A stretch of 44,655 nt of DNA from Caldivirga sp. (GCF_023256255.1 NZ_JAGDXD010000005.1:1-44655); one strand, 5' to 3'; shown: positions 32,875 to 40,764, counted from the stretch's first letter. Translations and numbers: made by a program. The notes: a model not told the origin generated them from the letters alone.

Positions 32875-33285
32875 GTGGAATACAAATCAACGAGGCACGT
32901 AAAATATCTGTGTAACTACCATTTCGTATGGATTCCTAAGTATCGTAGAGACATGTTAGCTGGGGAGATTGCTGAATATACTAAAGAGGTCTTGAAATCA
33001 ATTGCGGAAGAGTTAGGTTGTGAAATAATAGCGCTAGAAGTAATGCCAGACCACATACACCTCTTCGTTAACTGTCCTCCTAGATACTCACCATCATATT
33101 TGGCTAACTACTTCAAGGGGAAATCGGCTAGACTAGTCTTGAAGAAATTCCCAGAGCTAAGAAAATACACCAACGGAAAACTCTGGACTAGAAGCTACTT
33201 CGTGTCAACAGCTGGTAACGTATCAAGTGAGACAATAAGGAAATACATTGAGGAACAGTGGGGGAAAGAGGATGAAGAGAACTAA
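32875..33285 (+). CDS. tnpA: TnpA, Y1 HUH transposase of IS200/IS605
   Basis: A 136-residue single-strand transposase. The HUH motif is in MPDHIHLFVNC, the catalytic Tyr in SSETIRKYIEEQWG, and the opening KYLCNYHFVWIPKYRR is canonical. All catalytic residues are present, and length is normal. The start is GTG 32875, immediately after a 16-bp palindrome. The family works as a dimer that cuts single-stranded DNA at the left and right ends next to subterminal hairpins. tnpB begins 14 bases before its end. Confidence 0.93.
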   Translation: MEYKSTRHVKYLCNYHFVWIPKYRRDMLAGEIAEYTKEVLKSIAEELGCEIIALEVMPDHIHLFVNCPPRYSPSYLANYFKGKSARLVLKKFPELRKYTNGKLWTRSYFVSTAGNVSSETIRKYIEEQWGKEDEEN

Positions 33286-34576
33286 CGTAGTTAAACTAAT
33301 AGCAGATAAGAATACCCACGAGAAGCTGAAGGAACTAGCTATACTAACTGCCAAATGTTGGAATGAAATAAACTGGTTAAGGACACAACAATTCAAGAAA
33401 GGGGAGAGAGTAGACTTCGTTAAGACAGAAAAGGAGGTGTATAAGAAGTATAAACACGTGCTGAAGGTTAACACGCAACAAGTCGCTAGAAAGAACGCCG
33501 AGGCATGGAGGAGCTTCTTCTCATTAATCGAGGAGAAGAAGGAGGGAAAATTACCAAAGTGGTTCAAGCCAAGACCTCCAAGGTATTGGAAGGACGAAAA
33601 CGGGGAGTATAGGCTAATCGTCATCATTAGGAACGACCGTTACGAGGTAAACGAAAACGAGAGAGTTATCTACCTAAAGGACTTCAAGCTAGCCTTAAAG
33701 TTCAAGGGGAAACTCAAGTGGCGTGGGAAGCAGGGAAGGTTAGAGATAGTTTACGATGAGGCTAGGAGGAGTTGGTATGCCCATATCCCAGTTGAAGTCG
33801 AAAACACGGTTGAAAACAAGGGTAATTTAAGGGCTTCAGTGGATTTAGGGATCGTTAATTTAGCTACTGTTTATGTTGAGGATGGCACATGGTATATTTT
33901 CAAGGGTGGTAGTGTCCTTGCACAATATGAGTATTATGGTAAGAGGGTAAGTGAAGTTCAGAAAGTTTTAGCTAGACATAAGCAAAAGAGGAGTAGGAAG
34001 CTTAAACTCCTTTACGATAAGAGGAGGAGGTTCTTAAAACACGCATTAAACAGTATGGTCAGGAAGGTTATGGAGGAGTTAAGGGAAAAAGGGATAAGTG
34101 AGGTTATTGTTGGTTATCCTAAGGGGATTAGTAAGAACCACGGCAATAAGCTCACTGTGAACTTCTGGAACTACGGTTACGTCATTAAACGTTTCGAGGA
34201 GATAGGAGAGGAATTGGGGATTAAGATAACGAAAGTAGAAGAATCCTACACCTCTAAGACTTGTTCCCTATGCGGGGAAGCCCACGAGGGTGGGCGTGTT
34301 AAACGTGGTTTGTTTAAGTGTCCCCGCATGGGGAAGGTAATTAACGCCGACTTAAACGCCGCAATAAACATCCTACATATCCCCGAGTCCCTAGGATCTG
34401 GGAGCAGAGGGCAACTCCCAGTGAGGGGTAGGGGTAATGGGCTGAAGACCCAGCCCGTGGTCTACCGCTGGACGAGCAGAGCGGGGTGGGTAACACCCAC
34501 CAGCAATGAAGCAATGAGAATGAAGGCTGTAAACCACAAACCAATGAACCGCCCTAGGGGAACCCTCGCTCTTTAG
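33272..34576 (+). CDS. tnpB: TnpB, RNA-guided nuclease of IS605
   Basis: A 434-residue protein from ATG 33272, overlapping tnpA. The N-terminal helical part contains LTAKCWNEINWLR and NTQQVARKNAEAWRSFF. RuvC-I Asp is in SVDLGIVNLATVYV. The zinc part is SYTSKTCSLCGEAHEGGR...FKCPRMGK, and RuvC-III Asp is in INADLNAAINIL. At RuvC-II the canonical Glu is replaced: EVIVGYPKGIS. A Glu pair in KVEESYTSKTC could substitute. The last about 60 residues are encoded by GC-rich DNA that also forms the guide-RNA scaffold. The family cuts DNA guided by RNA from the right end. Confidence 0.9.
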   Translation: MKRTNVVKLIADKNTHEKLKELAILTAKCWNEINWLRTQQFKKGERVDFVKTEKEVYKKYKHVLKVNTQQVARKNAEAWRSFFSLIEEKKEGKLPKWFKPRPPRYWKDENGEYRLIVIIRNDRYEVNENERVIYLKDFKLALKFKGKLKWRGKQGRLEIVYDEARRSWYAHIPVEVENTVENKGNLRASVDLGIVNLATVYVEDGTWYIFKGGSVLAQYEYYGKRVSEVQKVLARHKQKRSRKLKLLYDKRRRFLKHALNSMVRKVMEELREKGISEVIVGYPKGISKNHGNKLTVNFWNYGYVIKRFEEIGEELGIKITKVEESYTSKTCSLCGEAHEGGRVKRGLFKCPRMGKVINADLNAAINILHIPESLGSGSRGQLPVRGRGNGLKTQPVVYRWTSRAGWVTPTSNEAMRMKAVNHKPMNRPRGTLAL

Positions 34577-34593
34577 GGCGGGGAGGAGGTCAG
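34561..34593 (+). repeat. right end of the tnpA-tnpB element
   Basis: AACCCTCGCTCTTTAGGGCG, then GGGAGGAGGTCAG, contains the tnpB stop TAG. The same pattern closes the pstB-inserted element (26837-26869), the TnpB relic (36597-36622) and the solitary remnant (24123-24150). In TnpB systems the guide RNA ends here and the guide is the adjacent flank. Confidence 0.65.
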
Positions 34594-34825
34594 TTCCTTT
34601 AAGGGAATGGGGTTCATTGAGTACATCCCCACCCCACAACTGCTCGCAGTTTGTATCCTCCGACCTAGAGTTAACATAAAAGCTATAAGCCTCGCACATG
34701 TAGAATCAACTTAATGCACACTACACCTAATACACCTAAACTTGCAGGCTAGGAAAACAACACTCATTCCTTTTCCTTACTAACAAAACCAAGGCACTAG
34801 ACGCAAACAAGAAGATCAATATGGT

Positions 34826-34866
34826 GGGCCCGCCGGGACTTGAACCCGGGTCCTACGGCTCCGGAG
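34826..34866 (-). repeat. 41-bp partial copy of tRNA-Arg(CCG) 3' part (att site)
   Basis: Identical over 41 bases to 36821-36861, i.e. from the first anticodon-loop base (position 32) to the last base of the acceptor stem of tRNA-Arg(CCG). Identity stops sharply at both ends. This is what an SSV-type integrase leaves at the distal end of an insertion. On the minus strand it is followed by ACCA, whereas the full tRNA has discriminator G and no CCA. A split-tRNA 3' half is the other reading; there is no matching 5' half in the window. Confidence 0.75.
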
Positions 34867-34987
34867 ACCCATTTATTAGTGAAACTTACCTTGTCCAGGT
34901 GGATGCGTATAGCTGGAATGTATTAACTATGAGAATGAAGGATCATATTCTAGTGGCTTAATAAATCTTCACTATTATGTATTGCAA

Positions 34988-35428
34988 TTAAGAATGCACA
35001 TTAACGTCAAGTCCCCTTAATACAGCCTTCATGATCTCCACGGCCCTCTTAGCCATATTTAAGGCATTCTCAGCCTCATCTTTGCCGTAAACTTCCCAAG
35101 GTGTAAGTCCCCTTTCGGGTTCTCCATAGGTACTCCTACCATGCTCAGGGGCCAGTCTCCTTACAATCGTCATTAATTCACTTATTAATCCTGTGAAGTC
35201 CTTAGGAAGGTTACTCATTATCTCCTTTAACTCGTCTGAAGGGTCATGGCTCCAGCTTGGTATCCTATACACGGCTATTATGGCCTTGGCGGCGTTTTCA
35301 GAGGCTAATTGCGCATTAGCCACCGTACCCCTCCAATCACCCCTACTGAAGGCGTCACTGGCGTCCCTAAGGTAGTTAACCGCTAGCCTATATCTATAAT
35401 TAACTTCATCAAGCGGATCGTACATCAC
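34988..35428 (-). CDS. HEPN-domain protein (toxin-like partner)
   Basis: A 146-residue helical HEPN protein: YRYRLAVNYLRDASDAFSRGDWRGTVANAQLASENAAKAIIAVY is the conserved first half, and TPWEVYGKDEAENALNMAKRAVEIMKAVL the last helix. RRLAPEH fits an Rx4H motif in roughly the right region, so RNase activity is possible. It overlaps the upstream nucleotidyltransferase gene by 20 bases, the standard toxin-antitoxin arrangement. It lies inside the segment bounded by the tRNA-Arg repeats, thus probably cargo. Start GTG 35428 or ATG 35425. Confidence 0.78.
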   Translation of the reverse strand: MMYDPLDEVNYRYRLAVNYLRDASDAFSRGDWRGTVANAQLASENAAKAIIAVYRIPSWSHDPSDELKEIMSNLPKDFTGLISELMTIVRRLAPEHGRSTYGEPERGLTPWEVYGKDEAENALNMAKRAVEIMKAVLRGLDVNVHS

Positions 35429-35882
35429 CCCTCACTGCCTTAAGCATGGGCTTACCATCGGCCCTAACCCACCCATACTTGCCATCCCTAGTCCTATACC
35501 TAACCAGGCACTCACTTCCAATAAACTTAATTACCGCATCTTTAAAGCGCGTTAAGTCACCCTGCCTATCGCAGATTATCACACCATCGTAGGCTATGTT
35601 CATCGCCAGTGCCGTTAACTTACCGCTAAGCTCACTCCTCCTCATGTCTATAAGCGTGATATCGCGGTTTATGAATCGTTTAAGAACCTCATAGGCCCTA
35701 GCCCTAGTCTCAAGGCCCCTCAGGCTATTGAATAGGACGAGCACATCAACGTCACTACCCTCACCAGCCTCACCCCTAGCCCAGCTACCAAATAGCATTA
35801 AGCCTAAAAATTCATCGCCAAACTCAGACTCAAGACCCCTACACGCGTCCTTAAGCGCGTTAATCAATTCGCCAATGTTCAC
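35409..35882 (-). CDS. MNT-type nucleotidyltransferase (antitoxin-like partner)
   Basis: A 157-residue protein with the catalytic motif MLFGSWARGEAGEGSDVDVLVLF (GS..RG.....SDxD) and a third acidic strand DITLIDMR. It is first of the pair with the HEPN gene. It is clearly different from the 28-kb MntA (helix layout and the ARGEAGEGSD loop), so the two pairs are separate lineages rather than a duplication. By family it would nucleotidylate its HEPN partner. Start GTG 35882, with little space upstream to the relic gene on the other strand. Confidence 0.8.
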   Translation of the reverse strand: MNIGELINALKDACRGLESEFGDEFLGLMLFGSWARGEAGEGSDVDVLVLFNSLRGLETRARAYEVLKRFINRDITLIDMRRSELSGKLTALAMNIAYDGVIICDRQGDLTRFKDAVIKFIGSECLVRYRTRDGKYGWVRADGKPMLKAVRGDVRSA

Positions 35883-35997
35883 GAATGCTCACTAATTCAT
35901 ATTAAGGAACGCTTAAAAACATTATGGCGGCCAAACACCAATGAGCATTATCAACATTTGCCACAACTTAGTAGAGTGCCTTGATGCTATTTAAAAG

Positions 35998-36622
35998 ATG
36001 GTAGACTTAACATCATTAAACGCAGCCATGGGGTTAATAGACTACGATGGTTTAATGTACATAGTGAACTATGTTAGAGACCCTGGTGGCATTAAAGCAA
36101 TAGTAGGTGACATTGGTTTAAGTAACTTATTCGCGGTGACCACCACGAGTGGCTATGCCATCCTAGTGAAGGGCGGCTCCATTAAGAGTGAGTACTACTG
36201 GTGGAAGCGTGAAATAGCCAACCTGGCAATCAGTGAGGGACAAGTCATTGATGAGGTGTTCATTGGCTACCCACACATGGTTAGTCATGATAATGGTAAT
36301 GAGTATAATACCAACATTTGGTGGTTTAGGAAAATAACCCAATGGCTAACCAGCAAGGCTTGTAGTATTTGTGGTGAAATTCATGAGAATGGTAGGGTAC
36401 ATAGGGGACTCTACATATGCTTGAGGACTGGCAGGACAATAAATGCTGATATTAATGCGTCGATGAAAATAGCAAGAAAAGTAGGCTACGAGGTAAAGGT
36501 CAAGCACAAGATACTGAGCTTTCAAGTAACAACAAACAGCACGAAACCATTAAACCCACACCAGAGGGCTAACACCCAAGACCCCCCAACATACCCCACC
36601 CTAAGGTGCGGGAAGGAGGTCA
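35998..36622 (+). pseudogene. shrunken TnpB relic with in-frame deletions
   Basis: The open frame (continuing to 36702) keeps RuvC-I GDIGLSNLFAVTTTSGYAIL, RuvC-II region VFIGYPHMVSHDNGNEYNTN, zinc part TSKACSICGEIHENGRVHRG and RuvC-III INADINASMKIA. Compared with the TnpB at 33.3 kb it lacks most of the N-terminal domain, about 45 residues between KREIANL and EGQVIDEV, and about 16 between KITQWL and TSKAC. All losses preserve the frame. The right end ACCCTAAGGTGCGGGAAGGA, GGTCA closes the relic at about 36622. It is either decaying or a domesticated mini-TnpB. Confidence 0.7.
36597..36622 (+). repeat. right end of the TnpB relic
   Basis: ACCCTAAGGTGCGGGAAGGA followed by GGTCA is a degenerate copy of the right-end motif at 34561-34593. 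It fixes the 3' border of the relic and shows that the bases after it belong to the host element. Confidence 0.45.
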
Positions 36623-36623
36623 T

Positions 36624-36820
36624 ACACAATGCGGGTGGCCTAATACCTTTCCTCTCAACCACGTACCTCAAAATCTCCCTCCTAGTTTCCTTGGGAATCT
36701 GATCCAGGTCCAGGGGGATGCAATCAACTATACCCCTATTGGGGGAAAGGTACTTAATTGTTTCCGTAAATGGGGGAAGTCGAAACAGTAAATGAGGCCC
36801 ATTCAACACCTTAATCTGAC
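36624..36820 (-). pseudogene. possible integrase C-part (int(C)-like) reading out of tRNA-Arg
   Basis: On the minus strand a frame passes through the tRNA T-arm (VGPGFKSRRAR) and continues PHLLFRLPPFTETIKYLSPN, IPKETRREILRYVVERKGIR before meeting the TnpB relic's right end. In SSV1 the integrase gene contains the att core and is followed some 30 residues later by a SAM-like domain with FYDYLMNERGIS; EILRYVVERKGIR is of that kind and at a similar distance. No catalytic residues remain. The assignment is tentative. Confidence 0.35.
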
Positions 36821-36895
36821 GGGCCCGCCGGGACTTGAACCCGGGTCCTACGGCTCCGGAGGCCGCCGCTCTAATCCATGCTGAGCTACGGGCCC
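36820..36895 (-). tRNA. tRNA-Arg (anticodon CCG)
   Basis: A 76-base gene on the minus strand. Acceptor GGGCCCG pairs with CGGGCCC, D-stem GCTC/GAGC, anticodon stem GCGGC/GCCGT with loop CTCCGGA (anticodon CCG, codon CGG), T-arm CCGGG-TTCAAGT-CCCGG, discriminator G. No intron and no encoded CCA. Its 3' 41 bases are duplicated at 34826-34866, so an element integrated here while keeping the gene whole. Confidence 0.95.
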
Positions 36896-36953
36896 TTTGC
36901 ATGTATGGCTTACTATACTATTTTAGTGTTTCTCAATATGAGGTGGTGTTTAA

Positions 36954-37931
36954 TTATGCTTTGAATCTGGCTGCGTATGACTTGAGGTTAATGTAGCCCA
37001 TGTAAATCATGTAAATCATGATGGCGTACATGATTATGGTGACTAGTACTGGTGGTGAGGCGTAGAGCGTGTTTATTCCACCTATGATTAACCATAGGCT
37101 GTTTGCTATTGGTATGAAGAAAGTAACCATGAACACTACAACAACCGCCAGGGCTATAATGAGGATCATACTGTCCCTTAGGGCGTACTTAAATTCCCTA
37201 CGCATGACACTCTGCTTAACCATGTAGGAGTAGGCTGATAATGCTATTGATGCAACGGCCACTGCTATAATTGGGATAACGTTAAGCACGTATATTAATG
37301 GTATGTTTCCAGCAGTCTTAGTTGGCACAGTGAGTACCAGCGATGCTGATACGAAGGCTATTAGGGCTATAATACCTGTGAAGAATCCGTATAGGTAGTA
37401 GTTAGCAGTCTTGTCTAATGGGGACTTCTCCTCGGCCTTAACTTGAACTGGTTGAATGGGTTGACTCATTGGTTGGTTCCAAGACTGCTGCAGTTGGGTT
37501 AACGGTACTGGCTGTACATCAGTTTGGTTAACTATGACTATATCACCAATGGAGCTAACTTTATCCACTGGCACGGCAATGTAGCCTGTTGGCCCAATTA
37601 TCCTCAAGTAAACAGTACCCTCATAATTGTATTCATCGTAAACCACGCCTAACGCCTTACCGCTCACTGTGTAGGCGTATTTCCTGACTGTTGCACCAGG
37701 TACTATGGGTATTGCGTCCCTTGGGTATACTGAATTGTCCACTATGACAATGTCGCCGATTACCTTAACTAAGTCTACTAATATTGGGGCTTGAACAACA
37801 TTAGACCTAACAAGGACGTAAAGCTTCCCATCCTGCCCAGTGTAAATGTTGTAGGCGTACCCAATGAACCAACCATTCTCCGTGTATACTTGCCTACCTA
37901 ATATTAATGAAGGTTCCTGGTTCTTCTGCAC
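36954..37931 (-). CDS. membrane protein with PRC-barrel-like domains
   Basis: A 325-residue protein. Two N-terminal beta domains (about 7-70 and 80-140) each show the pattern GRQVYTENGWFIGYAYNIYT...LVDLVKVIGDIVIVD and GKALGVVYDEYNY...VPVDKVSSIGDIVIVN, resembling PRC barrels. A Gln/Pro-rich linker follows, then about four membrane segments from residue 185 on. In other archaea PRC-barrel proteins are linked to cell division and membrane-associated RNA processes; I cannot assign a role here. It is next to, and transcribed in the same direction as, uL6's gene upstream. Confidence 0.6.
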   Translation of the reverse strand: MQKNQEPSLILGRQVYTENGWFIGYAYNIYTGQDGKLYVLVRSNVVQAPILVDLVKVIGDIVIVDNSVYPRDAIPIVPGATVRKYAYTVSGKALGVVYDEYNYEGTVYLRIIGPTGYIAVPVDKVSSIGDIVIVNQTDVQPVPLTQLQQSWNQPMSQPIQPVQVKAEEKSPLDKTANYYLYGFFTGIIALIAFVSASLVLTVPTKTAGNIPLIYVLNVIPIIAVAVASIALSAYSYMVKQSVMRREFKYALRDSMILIIALAVVVVFMVTFFIPIANSLWLIIGGINTLYASPPVLVTIIMYAIMIYMIYMGYINLKSYAARFKA

Positions 37932-37987
37932 AATTGCCGTTATTCAAGGTGTAGTTAAATATTTTCCGCATAATTATTTACGAGAAC

Positions 37988-38575
37988 CTACTGCTTAATG
38001 TTCTCTGAGGCGTACACGTATATGCCGTCTAATATGCCTGGCGCTGATTCTCTGCCATGGGGACTTGGCCTATTCTTACCCCTGAGCGTGGTGGCTAACT
38101 CAATGTTGGCTGCGAATTGGCTAACTAACTCCTTATCAATACCCTCCACCACCACGTCATCCTTAACCACCTGAACCTTAACACCCTGCGGTATTTGAAG
38201 CGTTATTTTAGACCTTCTACCTAGGAAATTCTCTATGACCACGCTATTACCCTGAACCTTAACGCTTATTGGGAAGTGAGCGTAAACCACCTTAAGCTTA
38301 TACCTCCAGCCCTTCGTCACCCCAATTATCATGTTCCTAATGTGCCCAGCCACGGTGAATACCATTGACTTAGCCTTCCTATCCAGTGTAAAGCCCTCCA
38401 CTACTACTTTACCATCCCTTAAACTCATGAACACCGGTAACCCCTTAAACTCCTTGGTTACTGAACCCAGTGGCCCCTTAACCGTTACCCTGTAGTTCAA
38501 TTCCCCTCCCTCAACACTAATGCTCACTCCCTCAGGCACCTCAATGACCTCTGATAAGTAAGGCACCTTAGCCAT
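37988..38575 (-). CDS. rpl6p: ribosomal protein uL6
   Basis: A 195-residue large-subunit protein: EVIEVPEGVSISVEGGELNYRVTVKGPLGSVTKEF opens domain 1, KAKSMVFTVAGHIRNMIIGVTKGWRYKLKVVYAHFPI links to domain 2, and RRSKITLQIPQGVKVQVVKDDVVVEGIDKELVSQFAANIE and GRESAPGILDGIYVY close it. Length is normal. It is detached from the spc block (uL5 lies 15 kb away), with carbamate kinase upstream on the same strand and a PRC-barrel gene downstream. Confidence 0.95.
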   Translation of the reverse strand: MAKVPYLSEVIEVPEGVSISVEGGELNYRVTVKGPLGSVTKEFKGLPVFMSLRDGKVVVEGFTLDRKAKSMVFTVAGHIRNMIIGVTKGWRYKLKVVYAHFPISVKVQGNSVVIENFLGRRSKITLQIPQGVKVQVVKDDVVVEGIDKELVSQFAANIELATTLRGKNRPSPHGRESAPGILDGIYVYASENIKQ

Positions 38576-38658
38576 TACGTTAGGTTACCCCTAGGCCTTA
38601 ATAAGCTTAATGCTACACTTAAGTATTAACCCAGGGAGGCAGGGTGGTTGAACGCCTC

Positions 38659-39564
38659 TTAAGGTAGTATGATCGTCCCCGTAGCCCCCTTGATTAATTC
38701 ACTTGCCTTACCCAACCTACCTATGTAGGCTCTTTTACCACCACCCTCAATGAATCTAATTGCAGCCTCCACCTTGGGGCCCATGTTGCCCTCGGGGAAT
38801 TGACCATCATCATAGTACCTCCTTAATTCATTAATGCGTATTGTGGTTAGTGGCCTTTGATTAGGTTTACCGTAGTTTAAGTACACGTAATCCACGTCAC
38901 TCAGTATCATTAATTCATCGGCGTTAATACTATTGGCAAGTAGTTGAGTGGCCAGGTCCTTATCGATAACGGCCTCAACACCCTCATGATTAATAACAGG
39001 TACACCACCACCCCCAACTGCAATAACTATGTTGCCGTTACTGATGAGTTGCCTAATAACGTCAGCCTCAACTATGGATACTGGCCTTGGTGATGGAACA
39101 ACCCTCCTCCAGCCACCCCTAGGGTCCTTTTTGAAAACCCAACCCTTAACCTCACTTAACTCAATAGCCTCCGCCTCACGGTAGGTTGGTCCAATGAACT
39201 TAGTGGGGTTTCTGAAGGCATCATCATTACTGTTGACGATAACCCTAGTGACTACGGCAACCGCCCTAGTGCTTAATCCCCTTCGCTTAGCCTCATCCTC
39301 AATTGCGTTTACGAGAAGGTACCCCATCCAACCCTCCGTGGCTGCAACGGCCATGTCTAGGCTTAGTGAATCACTAATCCTCTCAGCTATTAAGCCAACC
39401 TGGGGGCCGTTACCGTGAGTTACAACTACCCTATAGCCTAATTGAATCATGTCCACAATGTCGACTGCAGCCTCCCTAACAGCCTCAAGTTGATCCTTAG
39501 GTGAACCCACCCTTGAGCCAGTCTTGGCGAAGGCATTCCCACCTAGGGCGATAACCAGCATCAT
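38659..39564 (-). CDS. arcC: carbamate kinase
   Basis: A 301-residue amino-acid-kinase-fold enzyme that interconverts carbamoyl phosphate and ATP. Motifs: IALGGNAF near the N-terminus, VVTHGNGPQVG, KFIGPTY, VIAVGGGGVPVI, EAVIDKDLATQLLA and ILSDVDYVYLNYG, then GNMGPKVEAAIRF. All match carbamate kinase and not UMP or aspartate kinase. Archaeal enzymes may run in the carbamoyl-phosphate-making direction. TATTTATATATT lies about 25 bases before the ATG. Confidence 0.92.
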   Translation of the reverse strand: MMLVIALGGNAFAKTGSRVGSPKDQLEAVREAAVDIVDMIQLGYRVVVTHGNGPQVGLIAERISDSLSLDMAVAATEGWMGYLLVNAIEDEAKRRGLSTRAVAVVTRVIVNSNDDAFRNPTKFIGPTYREAEAIELSEVKGWVFKKDPRGGWRRVVPSPRPVSIVEADVIRQLISNGNIVIAVGGGGVPVINHEGVEAVIDKDLATQLLANSINADELMILSDVDYVYLNYGKPNQRPLTTIRINELRRYYDDGQFPEGNMGPKVEAAIRFIEGGGKRAYIGRLGKASELIKGATGTIILP

Positions 39565-39628
39565 AACCTAGGCTCGGTGTTTAAATATTTATATATTTTC
39601 CTTAATTAGAAATAAAGTAAGTAGTGAA

Positions 39629-40762
39629 TCATATTCTAAGTAGTTTAAGCAGTGAACTACGGATGTACTTAACACTACTTGTGAATTCACCATTAATGTT
39701 ATCTAGGAAGCCCATAACCATGTCATAGACTATAAGCTTAATTGCCTCCTCCCTACTTAGGCCCCTCATCCTAAGGTACAGTTCCTGCTCCTCATCAAGG
39801 GATGCGTCTGATGCTGAATGCCTAGCGCCATTAACATCACCCGTATCAACCATTATGACTGGTACTGACATGCCTACTGCGTTACTTGAACCTATGAACA
39901 CCTTACCCTCTATGTTGGTGGATGACCACTTCCCATGTTCACTAATCCTCCCAAACCCCCTATGTATCACTGTGGCTGAATCCAATGCAATGGCTCTTGT
40001 GATGGAGTTGCTTATTGAGTTTTCACCATAATGCATTAGGTTCACCATGTAGTCAAGCCTAGAGGAGCCTGACCCAACTTCAAGTGAATTAACGTTGACT
40101 GATGATTCCCTCCCCTGTAGTACGTAATCCTCCCTGTGGTGGGTCATCTTTCCATTAACGATTATTGAGTATGAATTAACCATGGCCTTAACCCCCTCGT
40201 TAACCCTAATTAGGTTGAAGGCTGGGTCAACGTTAACTGAGTAGACTAGTAGATTCACCACAGCCCCATCGCCAATATTCAACTCAGTAATGTTGGTTCC
40301 ACAGCCCCCATTCCCAATAATGCTTAGGAACACGTTGGCTAAAGCCCCCTCATCAACGTTTATTATAACGTGGTTTGAATGCATTTCATTACTCTCACCA
40401 CTGTAACTCATCATTACCTTAACGCTACTGTCCGATGAGTTGCCTATCCTTAATGATTGTATCTCCCTTACGTTAACGAAGTGCCTCGCTATTATCCTCG
40501 ACTCTGAGGGGTCTATGCCTGTTGCCGCATCATTACTAGTTAATTCACTTCCCTTCACCAGGAGGCCATTGTGAACAACAAGGTCGTATTCATTAAGCTC
40601 AATTGGAGGCGGGGGTGAATTACCATTGCTTGACTCAACGCAATTATCGAAGAGGCTCCACTGGGTGTAGTATTTCACTGTTGGGGAATCCTTAATTAAC
40701 TGGTATGGTATTCTACCTGCTAGTTCCCTAGCCTTAACCCTAAGCTCCTCAGGTATTAACAT
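39629..40762 (-). CDS. sufD: SufD-type Fe-S cluster scaffold subunit
   Basis: A 377-residue protein of the SufB/SufD family: GCGTNITELNIGDGAVVNLLV and IEGKVFIGSSNAVGMSVPVIMVDTGDVNGARHSASDASLDEEQELYLRMRGLSREEAIKLIV, the C-terminal signature with the conserved His. The core beta-helix is diverged compared with SufB. It forms the SufBC2D complex that assembles iron-sulfur clusters, and starts 3 bases after the sufB stop, so it is the third gene of the suf operon. Confidence 0.88.
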   Translation of the reverse strand: MLIPEELRVKARELAGRIPYQLIKDSPTVKYYTQWSLFDNCVESSNGNSPPPPIELNEYDLVVHNGLLVKGSELTSNDAATGIDPSESRIIARHFVNVREIQSLRIGNSSDSSVKVMMSYSGESNEMHSNHVIINVDEGALANVFLSIIGNGGCGTNITELNIGDGAVVNLLVYSVNVDPAFNLIRVNEGVKAMVNSYSIIVNGKMTHHREDYVLQGRESSVNVNSLEVGSGSSRLDYMVNLMHYGENSISNSITRAIALDSATVIHRGFGRISEHGKWSSTNIEGKVFIGSSNAVGMSVPVIMVDTGDVNGARHSASDASLDEEQELYLRMRGLSREEAIKLIVYDMVMGFLDNINGEFTSSVKYIRSSLLKLLRI

Positions 40763-40764
40763 GG

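Larger units (their letters stand above)
32811..34593 (+). mobile_element. complete IS200/IS605-family element with tnpA and tnpB
   Basis: The left end shows the hairpin CCCCTTCTAGGGG after CGGCAAGCCTTG. Then come tnpA and tnpB, overlapping by 14 bases, and the right end hairpin CTCGCTCTTTAGGGCGGGGA, then GGAGGTCAG. Both genes appear intact, so this is the probable source of transposase for the tnpA-less element at 25.4-26.9 kb. The exact outer boundaries are estimates, because there is no target duplication in this family. It lies between the ATPase gene and the tRNA-Arg partial copy. Confidence 0.8.
34826..36861. mobile_element. remnant of an integrative element in tRNA-Arg(CCG)
   Basis: Two 41-bp direct repeats, one completing the intact tRNA gene and one standing alone, are 1995 bp apart. 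Between them lie a HEPN/MNT pair, a shrunken TnpB relic, and an open frame running out of the tRNA that resembles the start of an archaeal integrase C-part. No full integrase is present, so it can no longer excise by itself. The unit is too small for a virus or plasmid and must have lost most of its content. Confidence 0.65.

Noticed and set aside
34391-34699. Minus-strand ORFs at the tnpB 3' end
   Set aside because: Shadows of the GC-rich scaffold-coding part of tnpB.
36522-36902. 126-residue minus-strand ORF covering the tRNA
   Set aside because: It runs through tRNA-Arg(CCG) and the relic's right end; only its middle is of interest as a possible integrase remnant, and the whole is not a gene.
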